Assembly (NCBI RefSeq): GCF_000512205.2
Contig: NZ_CP006644.1
Coordinates: 4,416,501-4,480,500, forward strand
Length of the DNA stretch: 64,000 nt
Source: Sphingomonas sanxanigenens DSM 19645 = NX02
GTDB taxonomy: Bacteria > Pseudomonadota > Alphaproteobacteria > Sphingomonadales > Sphingomonadaceae
Reading direction: 5' to 3'
Below, piece after piece: positions 1 to 7,205 of the stretch; position 1 is the first letter of the stretch; each line of letters starts with the position of its first letter. The notes under the pieces are model-generated. The model worked only from the letters and a program-made list of their open reading frames with translations, was not told where the DNA came from and searched no databases. A program made the position numbers and the translations under genes.

Positions 1-1
1 C

Positions 2-643
2 GAGAAGGCGCGCGGCTGGGTGATGCCGGTCGCGGAACAACTCGGCGTGGAATGGACCGCTCCGTGCGACGTGCGCGAGCCCGGGCAGCTCGAGGCGCTG
101 TTCGAGGCGGTGCGCGCGCGCTGGGGCGGGCTCGATTTCCTGCTGCACTCGATCGCCTTCGCGCCGAAGGAGGACCTGCATGGCCGGGTGGTGGACAGTT
201 CGGCGGCCGGCTTCGGCCAGGCGATGGACGTGTCGTGCCACAGCTTCCTGCGCATGGCGAAGCTCGCCGAACCGCTGATGACCGAGGGTGGCTGCCTGCT
301 GTGCGTGACCTTCTACGGTTCCGAGCGGGTCGTGGAGCATTACAACCTGATGGGCCCGGTCAAGGCGGCGCTGGAAAGTGCGACGCGCTATGTCGCCGCC
401 GAACTGGGCGGCAAGGGCATCCGTGCCCACGCCATCTCCCCCGGCCCGATCGCGACCCGCGCCGCCAGCGGCATCGACCGCTTCGATGCGCTGCTCGAAC
501 GTGCCGCCGCGCAACTGCCGCAGGGCCAGCTCGTCGACGTCGGCGATGTCGGCGCGCTCGCCGCCTTCCTTGTCAGCGACGCTGCGAAGCGTATCACCGG
601 CACCGTCATCCCCGTCGACAATGGCCAGCATCTTTTCGCATGA
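2..643 (+). CDS. fabI: Enoyl-[acyl-carrier-protein] reductase (NADH), 3' part
   Basis: Open from the window edge, so the start is missing; 213 residues remain. It catalyses the last reductive step of fatty-acid elongation in the cytosol. The remaining part has the FabI short-chain-dehydrogenase layout: HSIAFAP after the third beta strand, SFLRMAKLAEPLM, and the active-site pattern Y-x6-K seen as YNLMGPVK, followed by the conserved SPGPIATRAASGI loop and the C-terminal VIPVDNGQH. The stop overlaps the start of the phospholipase gene (ATGA), so the two are probably co-transcribed, which would pair membrane lipid synthesis and turnover. The call is firm; only the 5' end is lacking. Confidence 0.93.
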   Translation, partial: EKARGWVMPVAEQLGVEWTAPCDVREPGQLEALFEAVRARWGGLDFLLHSIAFAPKEDLHGRVVDSSAAGFGQAMDVSCHSFLRMAKLAEPLMTEGGCLLCVTFYGSERVVEHYNLMGPVKAALESATRYVAAELGGKGIRAHAISPGPIATRAASGIDRFDALLERAAAQLPQGQLVDVGDVGALAAFLVSDAAKRITGTVIPVDNGQHLFA

Positions 644-1839
644 TCGTCCGGTTTTCCGCCCTCGGCCTCCTGGTCGCCACCGCCCTGACCGCCGCACCCG
701 CATGGGCACAGGCGGATGTCGAGATCCTGCTCAGCCGCGCCGACCGGCGCGATGCCGATGGCCATGTGCTGGTCGACGTCCGCCTGCTCAACGCCGGCAG
801 CACACCGCAGACGATCGCCGTGCCCGCGCGGATGGAGGCGCAGCTGGTGGGCGCCGACGGCACCCGCACCGTGTGGATCGAGCGCGCGCCGCAGGCTTCG
901 GCCTCGGTGACGATCCCGCCGCAGGGCTTCGTGCCGGTGCGCTACCGGCTCGCCGCGGATGCGGGCGCCGGCGGACGGCTCTCGGTGCCCGGCTGGGGCG
1001 GACAGGAGATCGCGCTCGGCACCGACGGCCCGCAGCCCGGCGCCCCCGAACCGCAGCGTGAAGCCGCTATGTCGCGCCCGCTGCCGACGCCGCCCGCCGC
1101 CGATCGCACGGTCGGCAACGCGTTCGTCGGCAATCTTTCGGCCTATGAGCCGATCTATGCCGTCTATGGCCCCGGCACCAACACCGAGGCGCGCATCCAG
1201 TTCAGCTTCAAATATCAGCTGTTCGGCAGCCGCGCGCGCGAGGACCGGCATGCATCGCTGCGCGACGGCCTCTATTTCGCCTATACGCAGCGGATGTTCT
1301 GGGATCTCGGCGCGGAGTCGCTGCCGTTCCGCAACGTCGATTACCAGCCGGAGATCTTCTACCTCTCGCCGCCGGTGGCCGGCCGCGACGTCGCGACGCT
1401 CAGCGCGCAGATCGGCGTGCGCCACGAATCCAACGGGCGGGACGGGCTCGACTCGCGCAGCGTCAACAGCGTCTACGTCGCGCCGATGGCCGCCTTCTCG
1501 CTGGGCGGCGACCGCCGGCTGACGATCGCGCCGCGCTTGTGGCTCTATGCCGGCAGCCTTTCCGACAATCCCGAGATCCGCCGCTACCGCGGCAACAGCA
1601 GCCTGTTCGTCGAGATCGGCGATGCCGACGGCGTGCGCCTTTCCACCACCAGCCGCCTCAACTTCGGCAGCGGCAAGGGCGCGATCGCGGCCGACATCTC
1701 CTATCCGCTCCGCCGCCTCGTCGGCGGCGGGCCGGATTTCTACCTCTTCGGCCAGACCTTCTTCGGCTATGGCGAAAATCTGCTCGACTATGATCGGCGA
1801 ACGACGCGCGTTCGCATCGGCGTGGCGCTGGTGCGATGA
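640..1839 (+). CDS. pldA: Outer-membrane phospholipase A (PldA/OMPLA)
   Basis: 399 residues starting at an ATG that overlaps the fabI stop. A signal peptide covers roughly residues 1-23, ending ...APAWAQA. The N-terminal third is an extra periplasmic-looking domain; the C-terminal ~270 residues form the 12-strand OMPLA barrel. The active-site segment HESNGRDG contains His262 and Ser264, matching the His142-x-Ser144 pair of the E. coli enzyme; a downstream Asn in the SVNSVY segment would complete the triad. NPEIRRYRG and YGENLLDYDRRTTRVRIGV match late barrel strands. OMPLA hydrolyses phospholipids misplaced in the outer leaflet and is Ca2+- and dimerisation-dependent in known members. Confidence 0.9.
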   Translation: MIVRFSALGLLVATALTAAPAWAQADVEILLSRADRRDADGHVLVDVRLLNAGSTPQTIAVPARMEAQLVGADGTRTVWIERAPQASASVTIPPQGFVPVRYRLAADAGAGGRLSVPGWGGQEIALGTDGPQPGAPEPQREAAMSRPLPTPPAADRTVGNAFVGNLSAYEPIYAVYGPGTNTEARIQFSFKYQLFGSRAREDRHASLRDGLYFAYTQRMFWDLGAESLPFRNVDYQPEIFYLSPPVAGRDVATLSAQIGVRHESNGRDGLDSRSVNSVYVAPMAAFSLGGDRRLTIAPRLWLYAGSLSDNPEIRRYRGNSSLFVEIGDADGVRLSTTSRLNFGSGKGAIAADISYPLRRLVGGGPDFYLFGQTFFGYGENLLDYDRRTTRVRIGVALVR

Positions 1840-1856
1840 CGGCGCTCGCGCGCCGC

Positions 1857-2276
1857 TCATTCCGGCAACGGAAAGCCCGCCATGCGGCGCTTGCCGGCAC
1901 CGCTCGCCAATTTCGCCAGCTCCAGCCAGACATTGACGAAGGTCTCGAAGGGCAGATTGCCCTCGCTGTGCAGCGCCTTGCCGACGCTTTCGCGCCACGC
2001 GTCCACCGCCGCTTCGGCCCGGTTCACCTGGAACAGGTGCAGCACCTCGGTCTCGTCGATGATATCCTGCCAGCAGCCGGTGCGCGGCTTCGACGGGAGC
2101 GCGTCGCCGGCGGTCTTGCCCAACGCGTCGCGCGCCTCGTCCGCCGCCTCCGTCACGCAGCGCCGGCCGATATCCGCCAGCTTCTGGCCGGTATCGCGCC
2201 AGCCATCGGCGAGTTGCAGGCCAAGCCGGACATTGGCCTGGGCGAGCGCAAGGACGGTGTCGAGCGGCTGGGGCAT
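1857..2276 (-). CDS. Phasin-like helical protein
   Basis: 139 residues from an ATG with GGGAA about 9 nt upstream; a longer reading from 2315 lacks a good ribosome site. The protein is almost entirely helical and charged: a repetitive amphipathic N-terminus (TVLALAQANVRLGLQL), then a segment with conserved-looking Trp residues (GCWQDI, DAWRES, NVWLEL). This resembles polyhydroxyalkanoate-granule proteins and their regulators, but no diagnostic motif is visible. It is convergent with pldA and divergent from fixL, whose upstream region it shares. The function is an inference from composition only. Confidence 0.6.
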   Translation of the reverse strand: MPQPLDTVLALAQANVRLGLQLADGWRDTGQKLADIGRRCVTEAADEARDALGKTAGDALPSKPRTGCWQDIIDETEVLHLFQVNRAEAAVDAWRESVGKALHSEGNLPFETFVNVWLELAKLASGAGKRRMAGFPLPE

Positions 2277-2351
2277 GATCGGGTTCCCTGACGGCGTGTG
2301 GCACAACTGGTGCAATCCTGGCGCGCCGCCCGCCGTGGCGCCATCGGGATA

Positions 2352-2361
2352 GTTACGTAAC
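2352..2361. promoter_or_regulatory. GTTACGTAAC palindrome, possible FixJ site
   Basis: A perfect 10-bp palindrome in the 193-bp divergent gap between the phasin-like gene and fixL, about 110 bp before fixL. It fits the GTAMGTAG-like half-site pattern I recall for FixJ on both strands. This would allow autoregulation of the locus. A palindrome this short can occur by chance. Confidence 0.35.
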
Positions 2362-2469
2362 GCGCGGTGCCCTGCCGATCCGCCCTGCCGGCCACCTTTC
2401 GAGGGGTTGCGGCAGGGTGCCGGCGGGGACAGTCTGCGTGCCCTGCCACCGCGAGGCGAGATCGAAACG

Positions 2470-4362
2470 ATGAACAGGACGACGCAGCCGCCACCCGCCC
2501 CCGCCGGCGCGCTGCGCGCGCTGTTGCTGGCCGGCGCCGCGGTGGCGATCGCGACCTGCGCGGCGCTGCTGCTGGAACCCTATCTGGCGGACCGGCCGAT
2601 CTGGCTGGCGCTGACCCTTGCCGTCCTCCTCGCCGCACGGGTCGGCGGCGCGCTGACCGCCACATTCACGCTGGCGCTGGCGGCGCTCGCGGGGCTGCTG
2701 CTGGTCGATACGCCGTTCCGCGACGCCGACCATATCGTCTATGCGGTCGGCTTCGCGCTGGTTTCCACCGGCATCATCCTCCTCACCGGCCGCATGTCGC
2801 ACTGGCGGCACACCGCGCATGTCCATGAGGCCGATGCCGACGAGATCGCCCGCCGCGCGCGCGACATGGCGGAGGAACTGGGGCTGCTGATCGACGGCGC
2901 CACCACCTATGCGATCTACATGCTCGATCCCGAGGGCCGCGTCGCGATCTGGAACAAGGGCGCGGAACGCATCAAGGGCTGGCGCGAGCAGGAGGTGCTC
3001 GGCCGGCCGACCGCGATCTTCTACGCGGCCGAGGATGTCGCGGCGGGCAAGCCCGCAGCCGATCTCGCCCGCGCCCGCGCCGATGGCCGCATGCAGGACG
3101 AAAGCTGGCGCGTCCGCAAGGACGGCACCGAATTCCTCGCGGACGTGACGATCACCGCGCTGCATGACGAGGATGGCGCGCTGCGCGGCTTCGGCAAGGT
3201 GGTGCGCGACATCACCGACCAGAAGGCCGCCGAACGCGCGATCGCGCAGCGCGAGGCGCAGCTCGATTCGATCCTCGCCACCGTCCCCGAAGCGATGGTG
3301 GTCATCGATGCCGGCGGCACCATCCTGTCGTTCAGCAGCGCCGCGCAGCGCATGTTCGGCTATGCCGAGGCGGAGGTGCTCGGCCGCAACATCTCGATGC
3401 TGATGCCCTCGCCCGACCGCGAGGCGCATGACGGCTATATCGGCCGCTATCTGGCCACCCGCGCGCCGCGCATCATCGGCAGCAGCCGGCGGGTGATGGG
3501 CCGCCGCAAGGATGGCACGCTGGTGCCGCACGAACTGGCGGTGGGCGAGGCGACGGGTGGCGGCGAGCGCGTGTTCACCGGCTTCATGCGCGACCTGACC
3601 GAGCAGGAGGCGACGGCCGCGCGAGTGCGCGACCTGCAATCCGAACTGATCCACGTTTCCCGCGTCAGCGCGATGGGGGCGATGGCCTCCACATTGGCGC
3701 ATGAGCTCAACCAGCCGATCACCGCGGTGGTGAACTATGTCGAGGCGGCGCACGCCTTGCTGGAGGCGCCCGACACCGAAACGCTGGAGATGGTGCGCGA
3801 GGCGCTGGCCGACGCCGCCGCGCAATCGATGCGCGCGGGCCATATCGTGCGACGGCTGCGCGACTTCGTGGCGCGCGGCGATGTGCAGAAGCATGTCGAG
3901 GATCTGCCGGCGCTGATCCGCGAGGCCTGCTCGCTGGGGCTGGTGGGCGTGCGCGAACATGGCGTCGAGACGCAATTCGCGCTCGATCCCGCGGCAACGC
4001 CGGTGCTGGCGGACCGAATTCAGATCGAGCAGGTGCTGGTCAACCTCGTACGGAACGCCGCCGAGGCGATGGCGGATGGACCCCGGCGGCACCTGACCAT
4101 CACCACCGCGCTCGATGCGCCGGGCATGGTCCGCGTCACCATCGCCGATACCGGCCCGGGGCTCGCCCCCGATGTCGCCGGGCAGCTTTTCCAGGCCTTC
4201 CTCAGCACCAAGACCGAGGGCATGGGGCTGGGACTTTCGATCTGCCGCACGATCGTCGAGGCGCATGGCGGCAAGATCTGGGCGGAATCGCCGCCCGAAG
4301 GGGGCACGCGCTTCCACTTCACATTGATGCACATCGTGCCGGAGGAGCCTGATGGAGCCTAA
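2470..4362 (+). CDS. fixL: Oxygen-sensing sensor histidine kinase FixL (haem PAS)
   Basis: 630 residues; the ATG at 2470 is chosen because the hydrophobic N-domain follows directly. Layout: four membrane segments (about 12-120), PAS-1 (about 140-265), PAS-2 (about 268-390), then HisKA and HATPase. PAS-2 carries the haem-FixL signature: His320 in AHDGYIGRY followed by Arg326, Ile335 and Arg340 in RIIGSSR, at the same spacing as His200/Arg206/Ile215/Arg220 of Bradyrhizobium FixL. The phospho-acceptor is His411 in LAHELNQPITAVVNY; N-box NLVRNAAEAM, G1 DTGPGL and G2 GMGLGLSI are intact. Oxygen binding to FixL haem inhibits the kinase. Its 3' end overlaps fixJ by 11 nt. Confidence 0.94.
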   Translation: MNRTTQPPPAPAGALRALLLAGAAVAIATCAALLLEPYLADRPIWLALTLAVLLAARVGGALTATFTLALAALAGLLLVDTPFRDADHIVYAVGFALVSTGIILLTGRMSHWRHTAHVHEADADEIARRARDMAEELGLLIDGATTYAIYMLDPEGRVAIWNKGAERIKGWREQEVLGRPTAIFYAAEDVAAGKPAADLARARADGRMQDESWRVRKDGTEFLADVTITALHDEDGALRGFGKVVRDITDQKAAERAIAQREAQLDSILATVPEAMVVIDAGGTILSFSSAAQRMFGYAEAEVLGRNISMLMPSPDREAHDGYIGRYLATRAPRIIGSSRRVMGRRKDGTLVPHELAVGEATGGGERVFTGFMRDLTEQEATAARVRDLQSELIHVSRVSAMGAMASTLAHELNQPITAVVNYVEAAHALLEAPDTETLEMVREALADAAAQSMRAGHIVRRLRDFVARGDVQKHVEDLPALIREACSLGLVGVREHGVETQFALDPAATPVLADRIQIEQVLVNLVRNAAEAMADGPRRHLTITTALDAPGMVRVTIADTGPGLAPDVAGQLFQAFLSTKTEGMGLGLSICRTIVEAHGGKIWAESPPEGGTRFHFTLMHIVPEEPDGA

Positions 4363-4993
4363 GCGAACCATCCACATCGTCGACGACGAGGCCGCGATCC
4401 GCCGCTCTGCGGGATTCCTGCTGGCGGGTGCGGGCTATCGCACCGAAAGCTGGTCGTCGGGCGTGGAATTCCTGAAGGACGTGCGCCACGCGACCGAGGG
4501 CTGCATATTGCTCGACGTGCGCATGCCGGAGATGGACGGGCTGGAGGTGCAGCAGGCGCTGGCCGAACAGGGCGTGACGTGGCCGGTGATCGTGCTGACC
4601 GGCCATGCCGATGTCGCGATCGCGGTGCGCGCGATGAAGGCGGGCGCCGTGGATTTCCTCGAGAAGCCGTTCGAGCGCGGGGTGCTGCTGGCGGCGATCG
4701 AGACCGCCTTCGCCCGGCTGGACGATGGCGCGCGCCGCAGCGCCTCCGCCGAGGACGCCACGCGTGCGATCGCCGCACTCACCCCGCGCGAGCATGAGGT
4801 GCTCGATGGGCTCGCGCGCGGCCTGCCCAACAAGACGATCGCCTATGATCTGGGAATCTCGGCGCGCACGGTGGAGGTCCACCGCGCCAATCTGATGGCC
4901 AAGCTGGGCGTCCGTTCCTTCCCGGACGCGCTGCGCATCGCCTTCGCTGCCGGGCTGGGGGTGGAAGCCGGACAGGCTGGGATCAATACGTAG
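4352..4993 (+). CDS. fixJ: Response regulator FixJ
   Basis: 213 residues, the usual FixJ length. The receiver is complete: acidic pair Asp11-Asp12, phospho-acceptor Asp55 in CILLDVRMPEMDG, Thr in LTGHAD and Lys in FLEKPFE. A LuxR-type helix-turn-helix follows (LTPREHEVLDGLARGLPNKTIAYDLGISARTVEVHRANLMAKL). The 11-nt overlap with fixL implies translational coupling and a cognate pair. In related bacteria FixJ switches on fixK and fixT when oxygen falls. The target genes are not certain from sequence, although stress genes follow directly. Confidence 0.94.
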   Translation: MEPKRTIHIVDDEAAIRRSAGFLLAGAGYRTESWSSGVEFLKDVRHATEGCILLDVRMPEMDGLEVQQALAEQGVTWPVIVLTGHADVAIAVRAMKAGAVDFLEKPFERGVLLAAIETAFARLDDGARRSASAEDATRAIAALTPREHEVLDGLARGLPNKTIAYDLGISARTVEVHRANLMAKLGVRSFPDALRIAFAAGLGVEAGQAGINT

Positions 4994-5053
4994 CGACGGC
5001 ACCGTCCCGCAGACACATAATGGCGGGCACGGCGATCCGCCGGGCTTGGGGAC

Positions 5054-5452
5054 ATGGTTCCACGCATGGACAGCATCGCGCAACCGGCGGCGCGCCCGCG
5101 CATCCTGCTGGTGGAGGATGACAGCGCGGTTCGACGGTCGATCCAGCTGATGCTGCACGCACACGGTTACGACGTGCGCGCCTATGCCAGCGGCGCGCTG
5201 GCGCTGGCCGACCCCGCCGCGACCGAGGCCGCCTGCCTCGTCACCGGCTACCGCATGGCTGGCATGACCGGATCCGAGCTGCTGCGCGGCCTGCGCGCCG
5301 CCGGCTGGCTGCGCCCCGCCATCCTGATCACCGCCCTTCGCGGCGACGATCCCCGCGACGCCGGCGGTGCCCGCTTCGACGACATATTGGAGAAGCCGCT
5401 GCTCGACCGGCGGCTGCTGGCCTGCGTGGACCGCGCGACCGGGCGGGGGTGA
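5054..5452 (+). CDS. Receiver-like protein lacking phospho-Asp (FixT-like candidate)
   Basis: 132 residues; an ATG at 5066 is an alternative start. A single receiver fold without output domain: acidic cluster VEDDSAVRRS, switch residue in LITALRG, Lys in ILEKPL. The phosphorylation site is replaced: the expected D-Y-R-M-P-G-M reads G-Y-R-M-A-G-M, with Gly65 (GGC at 5246-5248) where Asp (GAC) would be. It follows fixLJ by 60 nt. FixT anti-kinases of rhizobia and Caulobacter are receiver-like single-domain proteins encoded in fixLJ regulons, so a FixL inhibitor is a reasonable inference. Two Cys (61 and 125) are present. It could instead be a decaying regulator. Confidence 0.8.
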   Translation: MVPRMDSIAQPAARPRILLVEDDSAVRRSIQLMLHAHGYDVRAYASGALALADPAATEAACLVTGYRMAGMTGSELLRGLRAAGWLRPAILITALRGDDPRDAGGARFDDILEKPLLDRRLLACVDRATGRG

Positions 5453-5476
5453 GCATTTTGCAGCTCCTGTTCGGCG

Positions 5477-5586
5477 GGAGGGGTTGGGGGTGGGGAGCGC
5501 CGTCGGGGGCTCAATGCCCCCGACGGCGCTGTTGTTTCCGCTTGCGCGGAAGCTCGCTTCGCTCGCCTCCACCCCAACCCCTCCTC
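5477..5586. repeat. Nested inverted-repeat element with 14-bp perfect hairpin
   Basis: The core is a perfect 14-bp stem, 5497-5510 with 5516-5529, around the 5-nt loop TCAAT. Outside it, GGAGGGGTTGGGGG (from about 5477) is complementary to CCACCCCAACCCCTCC (about 5568-5584), so the whole segment can fold as one cruciform. It lies just after the receiver-like gene and could stop transcription: the stem is followed by TGTTGTTTCC. It resembles the intergenic palindromes common in sphingomonads. Confidence 0.7.
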
Positions 5587-5683
5587 TGAAGAGGAGGGGC
5601 TAAAAGTCCCCTAAGTATAATTCCGAAATGCACCGCCGCGCCAAATGCGCGACCAAGTGCCATCAGATCCGAAAGGGCACCCG

Positions 5684-6505
5684 ATGGCATATAAGGACAT
5701 ATTGGCGGTCGTCGACACCGGCGAGGACGACGATCAATTCCTCAAGGACGTGCGCGAATTCGCGCGTGCCGGCGATGCGCATCTCAGCATCGCGATCCTC
5801 TCGGCCATCCCGATGACCGACTATGCCGTCGCCATCGGCCCGCCCTATGTTCTGCTTGCCGATTATCTCGAGGCCGCCGAGGAGAAACAGGCGAAGGTCG
5901 CGAAGATCGCCGCGCGCGACGGGTTCGAGATCCGCACGCTCAGCGAGGAATCGGGTATCTTGCTCGACAAGGCGCCGGTGCAGGCGCGCTACGCCGATCT
6001 CGTGCTGTTCGGGCCGGCGAGCGCCTATGCCAATCGCTATATGCGGCGCCGCCTGATCGAGAATATCGCGCTCTCGTCCGGCCGGCCGGTGATGGTCGTC
6101 CCCACCGGCTGGGGGCCGCGCCCGTTCAACCGCATCGTGCTCGGCTGGAACGCCACGCGCGAGGCGACCCGCGCGCTGGGCGACGCGCTGCGCCTCGCCG
6201 CCCCCGGCGCCAGGGTGGACGTCGTGGTGGTCGACGGCCGCGCCACCGCGCGCGGCCATGGTTCCGAACCCGGCGCCGACATCGCGCGCAACATCAGCCG
6301 CAACGGCTTCGAAGTGACGGTCCACGCGTTGCGGTCCGAAGGCGAACGGGAGTCGGCGGTGCTCGCCGATTTCGCGCAGGCCAAGCGCGCGGACCTGCTG
6401 GTGGTCGGCGCCTCCGCCCATTCGCGCCTGCGCGAACTGTTCCTCGGCGGGGTGACGCACGATCTGATCGACGGCGGCCCGCTGCCCATCCTCTTCGGCC
6501 ATTGA
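5684..6505 (+). CDS. Universal stress protein (tandem UspA)
   Basis: 273 residues; the ATG at 5684 has AAAGGG 7 nt upstream. The length fits two UspA folds. The first half (MAYKDILAVVDTGED to about 145) is degenerate; the second half keeps the ATP-loop-like ending VVGASAHSRLRELFLGGVTHDLI with a GG-x-T turn. UspA proteins bind ATP or other ligands and support survival under stress and low oxygen. A TATAAT lies at 5616-5621 upstream, with no clear -35 box. The next gene follows at once, and its neighbours suggest membership of a FixLJ/Crp-type stress regulon, which is an inference from position. Confidence 0.88.
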   Translation: MAYKDILAVVDTGEDDDQFLKDVREFARAGDAHLSIAILSAIPMTDYAVAIGPPYVLLADYLEAAEEKQAKVAKIAARDGFEIRTLSEESGILLDKAPVQARYADLVLFGPASAYANRYMRRRLIENIALSSGRPVMVVPTGWGPRPFNRIVLGWNATREATRALGDALRLAAPGARVDVVVVDGRATARGHGSEPGADIARNISRNGFEVTVHALRSEGERESAVLADFAQAKRADLLVVGASAHSRLRELFLGGVTHDLIDGGPLPILFGH

Positions 6506-6531
6506 GCCGGCTTCGCGAAAGCACCCAGCCC

Positions 6532-7077
6532 ATGTCCGCTCCCCTTCCCGATCCAGTGCCCGCCGGGGATCCGGTGACCACCCGGTCCGGCCTCCGGCTT
6601 CGCGTGCGGCCGGCGACGCCCGCCGACGAGCCCGCGCTCGCCGCGCTGTTCGCCCATGTCGCGCCCGAGGATCTGCGCTTCCGCTTCCTCTCCGCGGTGC
6701 ATCAGGTGGCGCATGAGCAGCTCGCGGCGATGCTGCGCGGCGATCATGATCTGACCGAGACCTTCCTTGCGTTCGACGAGGAGAGCGGCGCACCGGTCGC
6801 GACGGCGATGGTCGCGGCGGAAGAGACGCGCGGCACCGCCGAGGTCGCGATCTCGGTGCACAGCGGCTTCAAGGCGCGCGGCATCGGCTGGGCGCTGCTG
6901 GCGCATGTCCTCGCCTTCGCCCGCGCCCACGGCTTCGCCCGCCTGCAATCGATCGAAAGCCGCGACAACCGCGCCGCGATCGATCTCGAATGCGAAATGG
7001 GCTTCACGATGCGCCCCTACCCCGAGGATTCGACGCTGACACTGATCGAGTTCGACCTGACCGGGGCCGCCGCCTGA
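6532..7077 (+). CDS. GNAT-family N-acetyltransferase
   Basis: 181 residues from the ATG at 6532; an in-frame TTG at 6502 overlaps the usp stop and could be used instead. The GNAT core is visible: LRVRPATPADEPALAALF at the N-terminus, EVAISVHSGFKARGIGWALLAHVLAFAR (acetyl-CoA loop, GxGxG/A-like) and a C-terminal ESRDNRAAIDLECEMGF. The DLRFRFLSAVHQV segment resembles the acetyltransferase module of Pat-type protein lysine acetylases. It sits between usp and the P-type ATPase on the same strand. The substrate is unknown. Confidence 0.85.
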   Translation: MSAPLPDPVPAGDPVTTRSGLRLRVRPATPADEPALAALFAHVAPEDLRFRFLSAVHQVAHEQLAAMLRGDHDLTETFLAFDEESGAPVATAMVAAEETRGTAEVAISVHSGFKARGIGWALLAHVLAFARAHGFARLQSIESRDNRAAIDLECEMGFTMRPYPEDSTLTLIEFDLTGAAA

Positions 7078-7205
7078 CGCCAGTCTCGGTCGGCGCAAGC
7101 GGCGCCCCCAGGCGCTGCCCGACCCTCGTAGCATCCCCTATAGCCTATCCGCCCCACCGCCCTATCCTGCGCCCGCACATTCGAAGGACACACAGGGCGG
7201 CGGGC

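Noticed and set aside
388-2304. 638-codon minus-strand frame
   Set aside because: Runs across pldA and the phasin-like gene in a non-coding register.
2353-4377. 674-codon minus-strand frame
   Set aside because: Mirror of fixL with no start signal and no recognisable motif.
5453-7205. FNR/FixK boxes (TTGAT-N4-ATCAA) near usp and the ATPase
   Set aside because: I looked for them because of FixLJ and the Crp gene but saw no convincing match in the upstream gaps.
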